From Anthocerotibacter panamensis C109 (GTDB lineage: Bacteria > Cyanobacteriota > Cyanobacteriia > Gloeobacterales > Anthocerotibacteraceae): 64,000 nt of DNA. Positions 17,550 through 26,054 of the stretch are shown here, in pieces (the first letter of the stretch is position 1; every line of letters starts with the position of its first letter). The stretch spans positions 1,243,501-1,307,500 of the forward strand of contig NZ_CP062698.1 in NCBI RefSeq assembly GCF_018389385.1, in the 5' to 3' direction. The notes beneath the pieces are model-generated. The model did no database searches. It was not told the DNA's origin and saw nothing but the letters and a program-made list of their open reading frames with translations. The position numbers were made by a program, and so were the translations under genes.

Positions 17550-17570
17550 TCTCTAGTAGAGGGTTTTATC
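17543..17570 (+). terminator. Displaced native terminator of tRNA-Pro
   Basis: AAAACCCTCT and AGAGGGTTTT form a stem with a short loop, followed by T-rich sequence, at 17543-17567. It overlaps the last bases of attR. Before island insertion it would have stood 13 bases behind tRNA-Pro. The left junction (after 1443) has no such hairpin. Confidence 0.75.
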
Positions 17571-17699
17571 ATTTTCAGAAGTTTGCCCTCGACCCCAGAT
17601 CCAGGCCAAGCGGGGGGTTTTTGGGGCTTTTTCTTGTAATTTAACGTGAGTTCGATGGAAGGAAGCTAAGCTGGAATCCACTGCTCCAGGGGGTTTTCC

Positions 17700-18091
17700 A
17701 TGACACGACCCTTTGCCCACATGGATATCACCGAGGTCTTTTGCGATGTCGATGACTTGTGCAAAGCTTTTGAGCCTTTACTCTTGCTCCTGCCTGAAGT
17801 AACGGGAGCCCGTCCACCTAAATGCTGGATGACCTTGAGCGAGATTATGACCATCTTGATTGGTTTTCATGGCTCGCGCTATCGTACCTTCAAAGATTTC
17901 TATTTTATGAAAATGGTCTGAAGCCCATGACCAAAGTACGGCGCAATATGAAAAACAAATTGGTTGAGTTATTTGATAAAGAGCTGCTCCGGCATCAACG
18001 GGTGATTGAGTCAGTCAACGACCAGCTCAAGAATTTATGTCAGATTGACCATTCTGGCCCACCTAGTACCTTTTCGTACCAAATAGTGTGA
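17700..18091 (+). pseudogene. IS982-family transposase remnant
   Basis: From ATG 17700 the N-terminus of an IS982 transposase is readable (DITEVFCDVDDLCKAFEPLL, LSEIMTILIGFHGSRYRTFK). The frame then shifts near 17915 and the middle of the gene, with most of the DDE core, is missing. The second piece (GLKPMTKVRRNMKNKLVELF, QRVIESVNDQLKNLCQIDHS) is the C-terminal part with its glutamate region, ending at TGA 18091. A normal member has about 270-300 residues; about 130 are left here. Confidence 0.75.
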
Positions 18092-18135
18092 TCGGCTGAA
18101 ACCATTACTTAGGTTGGCTTATGGGCTGTAATGTA

Positions 18136-18222
18136 CGGAGAGGGTGGGATTCGAACCCACGGGGGTATTGCTACCCCGGCGGTTTTCAAGACCGCTCCAT
18201 TCGACCACTCTGGCACCTCTCC
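18136..18222 (-). tRNA. tRNA-Ser (TGA)
   Basis: Minus strand. The acceptor GGAGAGG pairs with CCTCTCC, discriminator G. The anticodon loop CTTGAAA gives TGA. A long variable arm (CCGGGGTAGCAATACCCCC) identifies a class II tRNA-Ser. Length 87 nt, no encoded CCA. The inverted repeat at 18119-18132 ends 3 bp from its 3' end. Confidence 0.96.
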
Positions 18223-18311
18223 CAGTGGACCCAGCGTATCCTATTCTTAGCTCAGGGAATAGCGTGGGTCAATTCTTAGCATACCTGAGGGGTGAAGCTT
18301 GACTCCCTAGC

Positions 18312-19616
18312 CTAGCGTCCGCCGCTACTAGCTTGATTGAGCAGGCGAATGATGTCATTGTGTTGGGCCAACTGAGCGTAGCGCAAAGCTGTGTAGCCGT
18401 AGTTATCCGCGATGGACGTAAGGGCTCCTTTCTCTAAGAGCAGTTGAACCAGAGGCGTGTGTCCCTCTGCTGCTGCTGCAATCAAGGGCGTCCATCCGCC
18501 CTGCTCTTTGCTGTTGATGTCTACCCCTTGGCGCAGTAGCCGTTCTACCTCTGGGGTCTGTCCGGCGGCGCAGGCTTTGATCAAGGTGAGGGCGGGCGTA
18601 TCGGGCAGAGTAGGCGGCAGGGTCGTCTCTGGTGCGGTCGTCCCCCAAGCTTCGGCATAGAGACGGGCTAGTTTATCTTTGGTCCCTTTAGTCAAGCTTT
18701 GGCCTTGACGAAATTCCAGCCCGAAGAGGATGATGCCCCCTGCTTCCTGGGGATACATGACATCGCTGGAATCGTTGTTGTGGTTGAGCCCCAGGGAATG
18801 GCCCAACTCGTGGAGGGCAAGGCCATACATCTCGTTGCCTTGGCGCTGCTCAATATTCTCCAGCGGAATATCCACTGTCGGGATGGGCAGGAAGAAGCCC
18901 AGCAGACCCGTCGGGATCACCCGCTGTTTGCGAAAGAGGGAGAAGAGGAGAATTTGCGAGCCTTTAATCTGAAGAAAGGGACGCTCGGGCACCAGGCGAG
19001 GACCAAGGGTGACTTGCTCTAGACCGGCGGCGGCGACGGCGACCTGTTCAGTGTTCCAGGCGATGAGAACATTGGCTTCGGCCCGATTGAGGGTGCGCCG
19101 AAAGATAGTCTGCCCCTGAATGCCGGTGTTGTTCCAGGTCTTGATGGCGTCCTCGACCGCCTGATTGTATTCCCCTTGCAGTCCCCGTACTTTCTCCGGC
19201 AACAACCCGATATAGACCTTCAAAGGCAAAGTGTCCGCAGACCACACGCGAGGAGGACGGTCTTCCGACCAGACGAGGGATTTTTTAGATTTTTTACTGG
19301 TTTTAGTGACTTGCCCGGTTTGGGTTGGGGAGGCTGCCGGGACAGCAGCGGGTTGTGTCGCCCTTAACTGTTCTTGGAGGAGCGCACGGTCGCGTTGGTC
19401 TACACGGTTATCGCCATTGAGGTCAGCTTGCCAGACCTGCTGCTCCGAGAGTAGACCTGAACCATCTAAATATTGCTCTAATAACTTTAGATCCGCTTGG
19501 TCCACCTGTGTATCTCCGCTGAGGTCTCCCCGGACTTGGGCCAAAGCAGGAAGCGGCACGGACAAAACCAGACTCAACAGGTAGCACAACCCCATAAAAC
19601 GATGGTTAGTCAACAT
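18312..19616 (-). CDS. Secreted matrixin-type zinc protease with dockerin and ankyrin modules
   Basis: ATG 19616 gives a good signal peptide (MGLCYLLSLVLSVPLPALAQ, starting 7 residues in). An upstream ATG at 19724 would add a non-signal leader. After the signal come two dockerin-type calcium loops (GDLSGDTQVDQADLKLLEQY and ADLNGDNRVDQRDRALLQEQ), then a basic linker (KTSKKSKKS). The protease domain carries the metzincin zinc motif HELGHSLGLNH with a downstream Met-turn candidate SSDVMYPQ. The last 100 residues are ankyrin repeats (GGWTPLIAAAAEGHTPLVQL, YGYTALRYAQLAQHNDI). Dockerin plus matrixin occurs in known proteins, but the added ankyrin tail on a secreted protease is uncommon. Substrate unknown. 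It is separated from tldD by about 130 bp. Confidence 0.85.
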   Translation of the reverse strand: MLTNHRFMGLCYLLSLVLSVPLPALAQVRGDLSGDTQVDQADLKLLEQYLDGSGLLSEQQVWQADLNGDNRVDQRDRALLQEQLRATQPAAVPAASPTQTGQVTKTSKKSKKSLVWSEDRPPRVWSADTLPLKVYIGLLPEKVRGLQGEYNQAVEDAIKTWNNTGIQGQTIFRRTLNRAEANVLIAWNTEQVAVAAAGLEQVTLGPRLVPERPFLQIKGSQILLFSLFRKQRVIPTGLLGFFLPIPTVDIPLENIEQRQGNEMYGLALHELGHSLGLNHNNDSSDVMYPQEAGGIILFGLEFRQGQSLTKGTKDKLARLYAEAWGTTAPETTLPPTLPDTPALTLIKACAAGQTPEVERLLRQGVDINSKEQGGWTPLIAAAAEGHTPLVQLLLEKGALTSIADNYGYTALRYAQLAQHNDIIRLLNQASSGGR

Positions 19617-19742
19617 TGCTATCCATAGCCAGTAAAATGCTCTAATACTATATCGCACTGAGGTATATCTCTTGTAAGCGTGCCCTTTATTCCCGCTGAT
19701 AAACCTGTCGGCGGCGCTAAGCATTTGCAGGATGCTGTGGCT

Positions 19743-21182
19743 TTACTGCCCCCCTACCAGTAGATCTTTAATCCTGAGACTTGGCCCGCCGCACCCTACT
19801 GCCAGACCACTCTGACCGCCCTTGCCACAACCGCCGGACTCATCCCAGAAGAAATCCTGGCCGATCCACTCGATATCTTCCAGGGTTTGAAAGACGTTGC
19901 CGGACAGATTGACATCCCGGACCTGTTGGGTGATCTGTCCCTTCTCGACATACCAGGCTTCTCCGGCGGCAAAGGTGAACATTTCGCCATTGGTCTGCCC
20001 CCCCAGCCAGTTGACCGCCAGCAAGCCCGCAGCCATGCCTTCTAGAGCTCCACTCTTTTGGTAGTAGGCGCAGATTGCTTCGGGGGTAATGGGAGCGGGA
20101 GTATTTTCAGGGACGGTAGTCAGACCTGCGCCCTGTGGAGCGATCCAGGTATTGGTCATACGCACAATGGGGGCGTAGTGATAATCGAGGCAGCGGGCGT
20201 TGCCCGTGGGAAGCTCTTCTAGTTTGCCTGCGGTCTCGCGGGAATGGAGACGACCTACTAGCTCCCCATTTTGGACCAGGGGGGTGACTGTAGCCGGGGT
20301 GCCCTCGTCATCGAAGTGATAACTGCCCCGGTGCTGCGCGGGTTGGGCTCCGTCCAGGATGTGCAAGTTGGGAGGTCCAAAACGCCGACCCAGGCTCATG
20401 GTCTCCAGGAGGTCCGGGTTCTCGTAGACCATGTCCGCCTCCGACAGATGCCCAAAGGCTTCATGGACAAACAGACCACTCAAAATCGGGTCGATGACCA
20501 CTGTGTAGACGCCCCCTTTGACCACCGGCAGGCTCAAGGCGTGCACCGCCCGCCGCGCTGATTGTTCCAGCCGTTCTTCGTACTGTAAAAGATCTTCGTA
20601 GCCGCGCCGCGAACCCAGGGTCTCGCGCCCCGTCTGCACCTGTCCGCCCCGTCCTGCCACGGCGGAGAAGCGCATTTCCAGGTCGATCCACTCTTGCTCC
20701 AGACAGGTACCTTCGGAGGTGACGATCACCACGCGCTGCCAACTTTCGCCATAGCGCACGGCAGTGCTTGTGATGGCAGGGTCGGCTTGGAGCAGGATGT
20801 GGTTGTAGTGGTCACATAGGGCCAGTTTTTGCTCTAGCGGGACTTCGCGCGGGTCGGTGAGGGGGAGGTTGAGACTGTAGCGCTCGATGCGCGGCGCGAC
20901 AGGAGCAAGGATCGTCGTCTCCTCACCAATCAGGCGGGCAGCTCCAATGGCTTGCTGAAGACAGGTAACCAATTGGTCGGCGCGGCTACAGGATGCGAAG
21001 CCCCACCCTCCCTTATAGCAAGCCCGTACATGGGCTCCACTCGCCAGATCTTCGGCGCAAGTTTCGCGGATATCTTTGCGCAAAACAATATCGGTCCCTT
21101 GTGCATCCTCCCAACGCACCAGCAAGAAATCTACTTGGGAGCGGTATTTGTTGACCAATTCCTGGAGTTGGGCAGTGTTCAT
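19743..21182 (-). CDS. tldD: TldD-family metalloprotease
   Basis: A 479-residue TldD/PmbA family protein. The metal-binding motif HEAFGHLSEADMV is present (HExxxH-type, about residue 250), which marks the TldD rather than the PmbA subunit. Other conserved pieces are YHFDDEGTPATVTPLVQNG, GRLHSRETAG and GNARCLDYHYAPIVRMTNTW. In enterobacteria TldD with TldE degrades and matures small peptides such as microcin B17. Cyanobacteria carry both but no role is established. No PmbA partner is adjacent here. Start ATG 21182 is preceded by GGAAGCTCC-type purine-rich sequence. Length is normal for the family. Confidence 0.95.
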   Translation of the reverse strand: MNTAQLQELVNKYRSQVDFLLVRWEDAQGTDIVLRKDIRETCAEDLASGAHVRACYKGGWGFASCSRADQLVTCLQQAIGAARLIGEETTILAPVAPRIERYSLNLPLTDPREVPLEQKLALCDHYNHILLQADPAITSTAVRYGESWQRVVIVTSEGTCLEQEWIDLEMRFSAVAGRGGQVQTGRETLGSRRGYEDLLQYEERLEQSARRAVHALSLPVVKGGVYTVVIDPILSGLFVHEAFGHLSEADMVYENPDLLETMSLGRRFGPPNLHILDGAQPAQHRGSYHFDDEGTPATVTPLVQNGELVGRLHSRETAGKLEELPTGNARCLDYHYAPIVRMTNTWIAPQGAGLTTVPENTPAPITPEAICAYYQKSGALEGMAAGLLAVNWLGGQTNGEMFTFAAGEAWYVEKGQITQQVRDVNLSGNVFQTLEDIEWIGQDFFWDESGGCGKGGQSGLAVGCGGPSLRIKDLLVGGQ

Positions 21183-21491
21183 GGAGCTTCCTTGGGCGGG
21201 ACCGGTTCTTTAATCATGGCATAACTCAAAAATCAAGCCGAGGAATATACATAATATTGCTTTTATTGCATTTAGCTTTAAAACACAGGGAAGCAGAGCG
21301 TTTTGTATTTATTAGCTATAGAATAATATGACTATTTATATGAAAGTTCTTCGAAAACTTTCTGCCGAAGTGAACCTGCTAACCATTACAAAAACAGCGT
21401 TTTCCTGGAATATGAACCACGCACTCGATGAAAAAATAAAAAAGATTTCGGATGGTCGAGAGCATTTTTAGCTTAGGTAGCTTGAGGCTCG

Positions 21492-21645
21492 TTTAAGCCC
21501 TGGGCTCTAATCCATACTCAGTATGATCTTGAATGTACTCTCAAAGATCTTTATCGGTGTACAGCATCCTCAAATCATTAGTTGATGTGGCTAGAGCCAC
21601 ATTTAAGCCATGGGAGCTAATCCATAATCACTATGATCCTGGATA
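21492..21645. repeat. Imperfect direct repeat pair, about 44 bp each
   Basis: 21492-21535 and 21602-21645 share TTTAAGCC-TGGG-CTAATCCATA-TCA-TATGATC with a few substitutions. Period is 110 bp. The intervening segments also look alike (AGGCTCG / AGAGCCAC before each copy). Function unknown; candidates are regulator sites or a degenerate tandem duplication. Confidence 0.6.
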
Positions 21646-21970
21646 AAGGGTTCAGAAATTCCACTTCTTTATATAAAATATCTATGCACAGAAATATTTC
21701 TTGATGGGTGGGCAATTTTTTTGAGGCAAAAGCTGAATAAGCAAGTTTTCTTTATTGCCCGCAGTAAATCGGAGCATTGGTCAACCGAGTAGATCCTCTA
21801 CAAGTCTCACTGAGCAAGCTTTTAGCACATCTGTCTCTCATGTAAGTCTTTGAATTAAACCAATCGATAAAGGCATCCCAGGCCATTTAACTTACTATCT
21901 GTTGTATATGTCAAGTGGTCTCACAATCAAATATTTCAGAAGATAAGAAAGAAAAATATTTCTATTTATA

Positions 21971-22082
21971 TTGACTAAATTAAAGATGAAATTTGTCATA
22001 TTTTTCAGGTACTTTTTTGGATGCTTAAAACTTTTATTTATCTTATTTTAAAATAAATAAAAGCCAATAATAATTTAGTCAA
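21971..22082. repeat. Nested inverted repeats, AT-rich
   Basis: TTGACTAAATTA (21971-21982) is the exact reverse complement of 22071-22082. Within it CTTTTATTTAT (22031-22041) pairs perfectly with ATAAATAAAAG (22053-22063). The 112-bp unit could fold as a long hairpin or be a miniature element with 12-bp ends. Confidence 0.5.
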
Positions 22083-22694
22083 ACTAATATAGATTCTTAC
22101 CTAAACGGAGAAAATTTATATTATTAAGCTGCCTTAGTTAAATTTTTAATATAGTGAATTATGTATCAAACTGGAAAAAATTTTCTTCACAAAAAAACTA
22201 TTATTTGAAATTGTAAATTCCTACTTTATACGAAACTATATTTAGATTTTTAAGTCGAGCTTACAAATAGATAAGTGAAATTCTATATACGCCAAATTCA
22301 GTGTGGGGAAGCTATCTTGGATTTTGGAACGGTCAGTTAAAATGAGGTGTTTGTCCATGTATTAAGAGTGATAATCTTCACTTATTAGTCGTGATGGCTT
22401 TTGGAAATTGGTCGAGGAGATTGAGGTAGCTCAAATTGTTCATATAAAAACATATTTTGTCTTTTTGAGCATTTTTATAGTTTTCTTGACATTTAATCTT
22501 CCTGCGGTAGGATATTTGCGTACCCATCCCTGTCGAGCAGTTTAACTGTCAAATGCAGGTCGCACTCTGGACCAAGTATTCAGCGTCTTTCCCTAGATAA
22601 GACTGTCTACTTTTCCTTGCGTTATCTTGCAATTTGATGGTTTTACCGATGTTTTTCCTGGCAATTTACTCACAAGCTAAAGTGGAGAAAACCT

Positions 22695-24455
22695 GTGAAT
22701 AACACCTCAATTCCTGAGTCTATTGTTCAGGAAGAGATTTCCGTGGAAACCGCTAATGTGGAAGTTGCTCCGAAGCGCGGGAATAGCCGCCGCACCTTCC
22801 TGGCTGGCACAATCACAGCCGCCACAGCCGCCGTTGGCGCGATTTCTGCCGTCAATGCGCAATTGATTGGCCCAACCACAGTGAAGCAGCGTCTTAAAGA
22901 CGCCCAGAGCCTGCGTACCAACACCGCTAGGATTGAGAGTAGCGCCCCTCTGGTCCCACACCCCACCAACAACGACGAAGCGTTGTACTTCAACAAGATC
23001 GGCAGCTACTCCAAGGGCTTGCCCCATAATGCTCTGGGTGAAGTGGACCTCAACGCCTACAACTCTCTGAGCAAGGCTCTTTCTACAGGAGCGCCGGTGG
23101 ACTATGAAAACATCATCCTCGGCACCAACCCGTCCCAGGTCCGCCTGACTGATCCCCAAAATGCCTTGGCCTTCACCCTGGAAGGGCAAGACTCCCACAA
23201 CTACACCATGCCTGCCCCTCCGGCTTTCTCCACCATTGAAGAAGCTGGAGAGATGGCCGAGGTGTACTGGATGGCACTCCTAAAGGATGTACCTTTCTCC
23301 GAGTACACCACCAATCCGCTGGCTGCCCAGGCGGCGGCTGATTTGCGGCGTTTCCCAAATTTTATCGGGGTGACTCCAGCGACGCTCTTTCGCTCTCCGG
23401 TTGCTGGGAACGAAGTCGGCCCCTATGTCTCACAATTCCTCTTGCTCGATCTGGACTATGGATCGCAGCAGGCTGTCCCTCAGGCCATCAACTACCCGAC
23501 GATTGGTCTGGACTTCATGACTGACTACGACGAGTGGTTGGCAATTCAGCGTGGATTTTTCCCGGCTGCCGAGCAGACCTATGAGCCGGAACTGCGCTGG
23601 CTCTTCGCTGGTCGGGGACTGGGGCAGTGGGTCCATATTGACTGGCCTTATCAGTCCACGCTCAATGCTTGCTTGCTTCTGCTGAGCTATTTCCCGGAAG
23701 AATTCAGTAATGGCCCTGGGGCTAGTGCTGTCATTGATGCAGGCAACCCCTACAACCGGACCACTTCCCGGACGCAAAGGGGCTTCAACACCTTTGGACC
23801 TCCCCACCCGCTCAACCTAATCTCCAAGGCAGCGGATCTGGCGCTGAAGGCCGCCTGGTTCCAGAAGTGGCAGGTACACCGCCGCTTGCGCCCCGAGGTC
23901 TTCGCCGGACGCGTTCACAATCAGTTGTCTGGTAAGGCCAATTACCCGATCCACCCCAGCATGCTTTCTTCGACAGCACTCCCCCTGATTTTTGAGTACA
24001 ACCGCCAGCAAAACCTCCAGCGGTTTGGTAGAAACGAAGGAACCTGGCTGTGCCCTCAAGGCTTCGTCGAAGGCTCGCCCACCCACCCGGCGTACCCCTC
24101 CGGCCACGCCACGTTTGCAGCGGCGGGTGCTACGGTGCTCAAGGCGTACTTCAATGAGAGCTTTGTTATCCCCAACCCGGTCAAGCCAACCCCCGATGGT
24201 CTCGGGATCGAACCCTACATCGTCGGTGTGGACGGCCCAGCCTTGACCGTAGGGGGTGAGTTGAACAAGCTCGCTGCGAACATTGCGCTTGGGCGACCCT
24301 TTGGTGGCGTTCACTGGCGCACTGATGCCATCAATGGCAACCAACTCGGTGAAGATGTGGCTATCACTATCCTGCAAGACCTGCGGGGCATCTACAACGA
24401 GACCTTCCGCGGGTTCTCGCTCACCCGGTTCAACGGTCAGACGATCACTATCTAA
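22695..24455 (+). CDS. Vanadium-dependent haloperoxidase, TAT-exported
   Basis: 586 residues from GTG 22695, preceded by GGAG at 22684. Residues 28-55 form a twin-arginine signal (NSRRTFLAGTITAATAAVGA). The vanadate-binding pocket of haloperoxidases is complete: KWQVHRRLRPE (Lys and Arg), the active-site PAYPSGHATFAAAGATVLKA (Ser-Gly-His) and LGRPFGGVHWRTDAINGN (Arg and the axial His). Length and spacing resemble algal/cyanobacterial bromoperoxidases. These enzymes oxidise halides with hydrogen peroxide. Bromo- versus chloroperoxidase cannot be decided from the motifs alone. The gene stands alone, with a 1.5-kb AT-rich upstream region and a strong terminator behind it, suggesting its own promoter. 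Confidence 0.93.
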   Translation: MNNTSIPESIVQEEISVETANVEVAPKRGNSRRTFLAGTITAATAAVGAISAVNAQLIGPTTVKQRLKDAQSLRTNTARIESSAPLVPHPTNNDEALYFNKIGSYSKGLPHNALGEVDLNAYNSLSKALSTGAPVDYENIILGTNPSQVRLTDPQNALAFTLEGQDSHNYTMPAPPAFSTIEEAGEMAEVYWMALLKDVPFSEYTTNPLAAQAAADLRRFPNFIGVTPATLFRSPVAGNEVGPYVSQFLLLDLDYGSQQAVPQAINYPTIGLDFMTDYDEWLAIQRGFFPAAEQTYEPELRWLFAGRGLGQWVHIDWPYQSTLNACLLLLSYFPEEFSNGPGASAVIDAGNPYNRTTSRTQRGFNTFGPPHPLNLISKAADLALKAAWFQKWQVHRRLRPEVFAGRVHNQLSGKANYPIHPSMLSSTALPLIFEYNRQQNLQRFGRNEGTWLCPQGFVEGSPTHPAYPSGHATFAAAGATVLKAYFNESFVIPNPVKPTPDGLGIEPYIVGVDGPALTVGGELNKLAANIALGRPFGGVHWRTDAINGNQLGEDVAITILQDLRGIYNETFRGFSLTRFNGQTITI

Positions 24456-24473
24456 AGAGATCTAAACCTCAGT

Positions 24474-24513
24474 CCCTGCTCCACCCAATTCACCGGATGG
24501 AGCAGGGTTTCTT
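24474..24513 (+). terminator. Rho-independent terminator after haloperoxidase
   Basis: CCCTGCTCCA (24474-24483) pairs with TGGAGCAGGG (24498-24507), followed by TTTCTT. The perfect 10-bp stem lies 18 bp behind the haloperoxidase stop. It argues that the TPR gene starts downstream, not at the earlier in-frame start at 24497. Confidence 0.85.
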
Positions 24514-24553
24514 AGGACCCTTGTCTTCCACCCACCTTCTCATAGCCAAGAAC

Positions 24554-25540
24554 ATGCAAATCACCCACATGCGCTTCCTCCGTTCTCTTACTGTGAGCCT
24601 CTTGATGGCCTTGGTCGGTCTTTCAAGCCCTAAAGTTTTGGCGCAGGGCACAACTGCTCCAGCACTGAATCAAGAAACTGCATCAAGCCAGAGCCCCGCT
24701 CCCGTCCTCACCCCGGCTCAGCGAGCTTATGAGCTAGCGAATCAAGGCGAAGACCAGTTTGGTCAACTCCAACTTCGGGCTGCTTTAGGATTGTTCAAAC
24801 AAGCTTTAGATGGTGAAAAAAAACTTGGCAATCAACGACGGGTTGCCTATCTGTTTCAGCGTATAGGAACAACCTATATCTTAATCAAGGAAAGTAATAA
24901 AGCCTTTGAAAACTATCAGCAATCATTAGCTGTCTATGAAATACTCAAAGACATAAAAGGGCAAGAAGAAGTACTTCAAAAAATTGGGAATATTTACGAG
25001 AGTCTCGGTCAGCACGAAAAAGCTATCGCTACCTACCAAAAATCTTTGTCCTTGCAAAAAGATTCAGCAGCGCGACTACAGGCAAGCACGCTCTACAAAC
25101 TGGGCATGGCCTATGAGAGCGCAGGCCGAGCCGACCAAGCGATTCAATCCTATCAGTCAGCACTGGTTATCCAGAAGAAATTCTTTGATCGGTTCGCCCA
25201 ACGCGATACCCTTATCCGAACAGCAACCGTTTACCAGAACAAGCAGCAGTATCCTCAAGCCCTCGAAGCGCTTCAGCAAGCACTCACCGTTGAGCGCGAA
25301 ACCTTCAGTCAGTTCGGTCAGCAGCAGATATTTAAGCAGATCGCTGGAGTTTATCTCAAGCTGAATGAGCCTCAAAAAGCACTGGATTCCTACGAGCAAG
25401 CCCTAAAAATCGCCCGTGGGATCAAGGACCGTAAAGGGGAGAAAACCATCCTCACCAACATGGCAATAATCTACGAAAAAATGCAGCAACAGACTAAGGC
25501 GCAAGAACTCTATCAGCAAGCCGAGGCTCTTGGCGGATAA
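24554..25540 (+). CDS. Exported TPR-repeat protein
   Basis: From ATG 24554 (MQITHMRFLRSLTVSLLMAL) the protein opens with a signal peptide ending near KVLAQ. An earlier in-frame start at 24497 would lie inside the terminator hairpin. Residues about 55-325 are seven or so tetratricopeptide units, for example VAYLFQRIGTTYILIKESNK, KIGNIYESLGQHEKAIATYQ and LYKLGMAYESAGRADQAIQS. TPR proteins act as scaffolds for protein contacts; the partner is unknown. It is close to, but separated by a terminator from, the haloperoxidase. The stop lies 10 bp from the convergent folK stop. Confidence 0.85.
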   Translation: MQITHMRFLRSLTVSLLMALVGLSSPKVLAQGTTAPALNQETASSQSPAPVLTPAQRAYELANQGEDQFGQLQLRAALGLFKQALDGEKKLGNQRRVAYLFQRIGTTYILIKESNKAFENYQQSLAVYEILKDIKGQEEVLQKIGNIYESLGQHEKAIATYQKSLSLQKDSAARLQASTLYKLGMAYESAGRADQAIQSYQSALVIQKKFFDRFAQRDTLIRTATVYQNKQQYPQALEALQQALTVERETFSQFGQQQIFKQIAGVYLKLNEPQKALDSYEQALKIARGIKDRKGEKTILTNMAIIYEKMQQQTKAQELYQQAEALGG

Positions 25541-25550
25541 CAGGAATGCC

Positions 25551-26054
25551 TCACCAAAACTCCCCCGCTTCCCAGAGTCCTCCCCAGTCCAATTGGGCAG
25601 CCAGTTCTCGCAAAGGCTTTTGGGCAAGGGGATGGACCCAATCCGGGGCGAGGTGGGTGAGCGGGAGGAGGGCGAAGTTGCGCTCCAACAAATGCGGGTG
25701 CGGAACCGTCAGCCGGGGGGTATCCAGAATCAGATCATCGTAGAGGAGCAGATCCAGATCGAGGGTCCGTGGACCCCAGCGTATCCTCCGTACCCGCCCC
25801 CACCGCTGCTCCAATTCCAGAAAAAAATCGAGGAGTGCCTCCGGCAGCAAAGTCGTCTGCATCACCGCCGCTGTATTCAGATAATCCGGTTGTTCAGGAC
25901 CCACCGCCACACTTTGATAGAGCGAAGAGACGCCCACCAATTCTATTTCGGGATGCTCCGCCAAGGCAGCAAGGGCTCCATGTAAAATTTCGCGGCACGC
26001 CCCCAAATTGGAGCCCAGACCCAGCGCAGCTCGGTGGGGATACGCTGTGTTCAC
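25551..26054 (-). CDS. folK: 2-amino-4-hydroxy-6-hydroxymethyldihydropteridine pyrophosphokinase
   Basis: A 167-residue HPPK, which transfers pyrophosphate from ATP to the pterin in folate synthesis. Conserved pieces are ALGLGSNLGACREIL, VGVSSLYQSVAVG, QPDYLNTAAVMQT, the ATP-binding loop RVRRIRWGPRTLDLDLLLYDD and VPHPHLLERNFALLPL. Its ATG overlaps the stop of the upstream M20 peptidase gene by four bases (26051-26054), so the two are translated from one message. Length is normal. Confidence 0.95.
   Translation of the reverse strand: MNTAYPHRAALGLGSNLGACREILHGALAALAEHPEIELVGVSSLYQSVAVGPEQPDYLNTAAVMQTTLLPEALLDFFLELEQRWGRVRRIRWGPRTLDLDLLLYDDLILDTPRLTVPHPHLLERNFALLPLTHLAPDWVHPLAQKPLRELAAQLDWGGLWEAGEFW

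Larger units (their letters stand above)
17472..18132. repeat. 14-bp inverted repeats bracketing attR and an IS982 remnant
   Basis: ATTACAGCCCATAA at 17472-17485 is the perfect reverse complement of 18119-18132. Similarity may extend a few bases outward (CTCCGTA). The bracketed 661 bp include attR, the tRNA terminator and the broken IS982 transposase. These could be the ends of a composite or of the IS982 element, but an IS that encloses an attachment site is unexpected. Confidence 0.45.
21183..22694. other. 1.5-kb AT-rich non-coding region
   Basis: No open frame of useful length or family resemblance on either strand. The region is much more AT-rich than its neighbours, especially 21900-22480. 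It holds an imperfect direct repeat (21492-21645) and nested inverted repeats (21971-22082), and leads to the GTG of the haloperoxidase. It may be a decayed gene or element, a long 5' leader, or contain small RNAs. I see nothing decisive. Confidence 0.6.
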
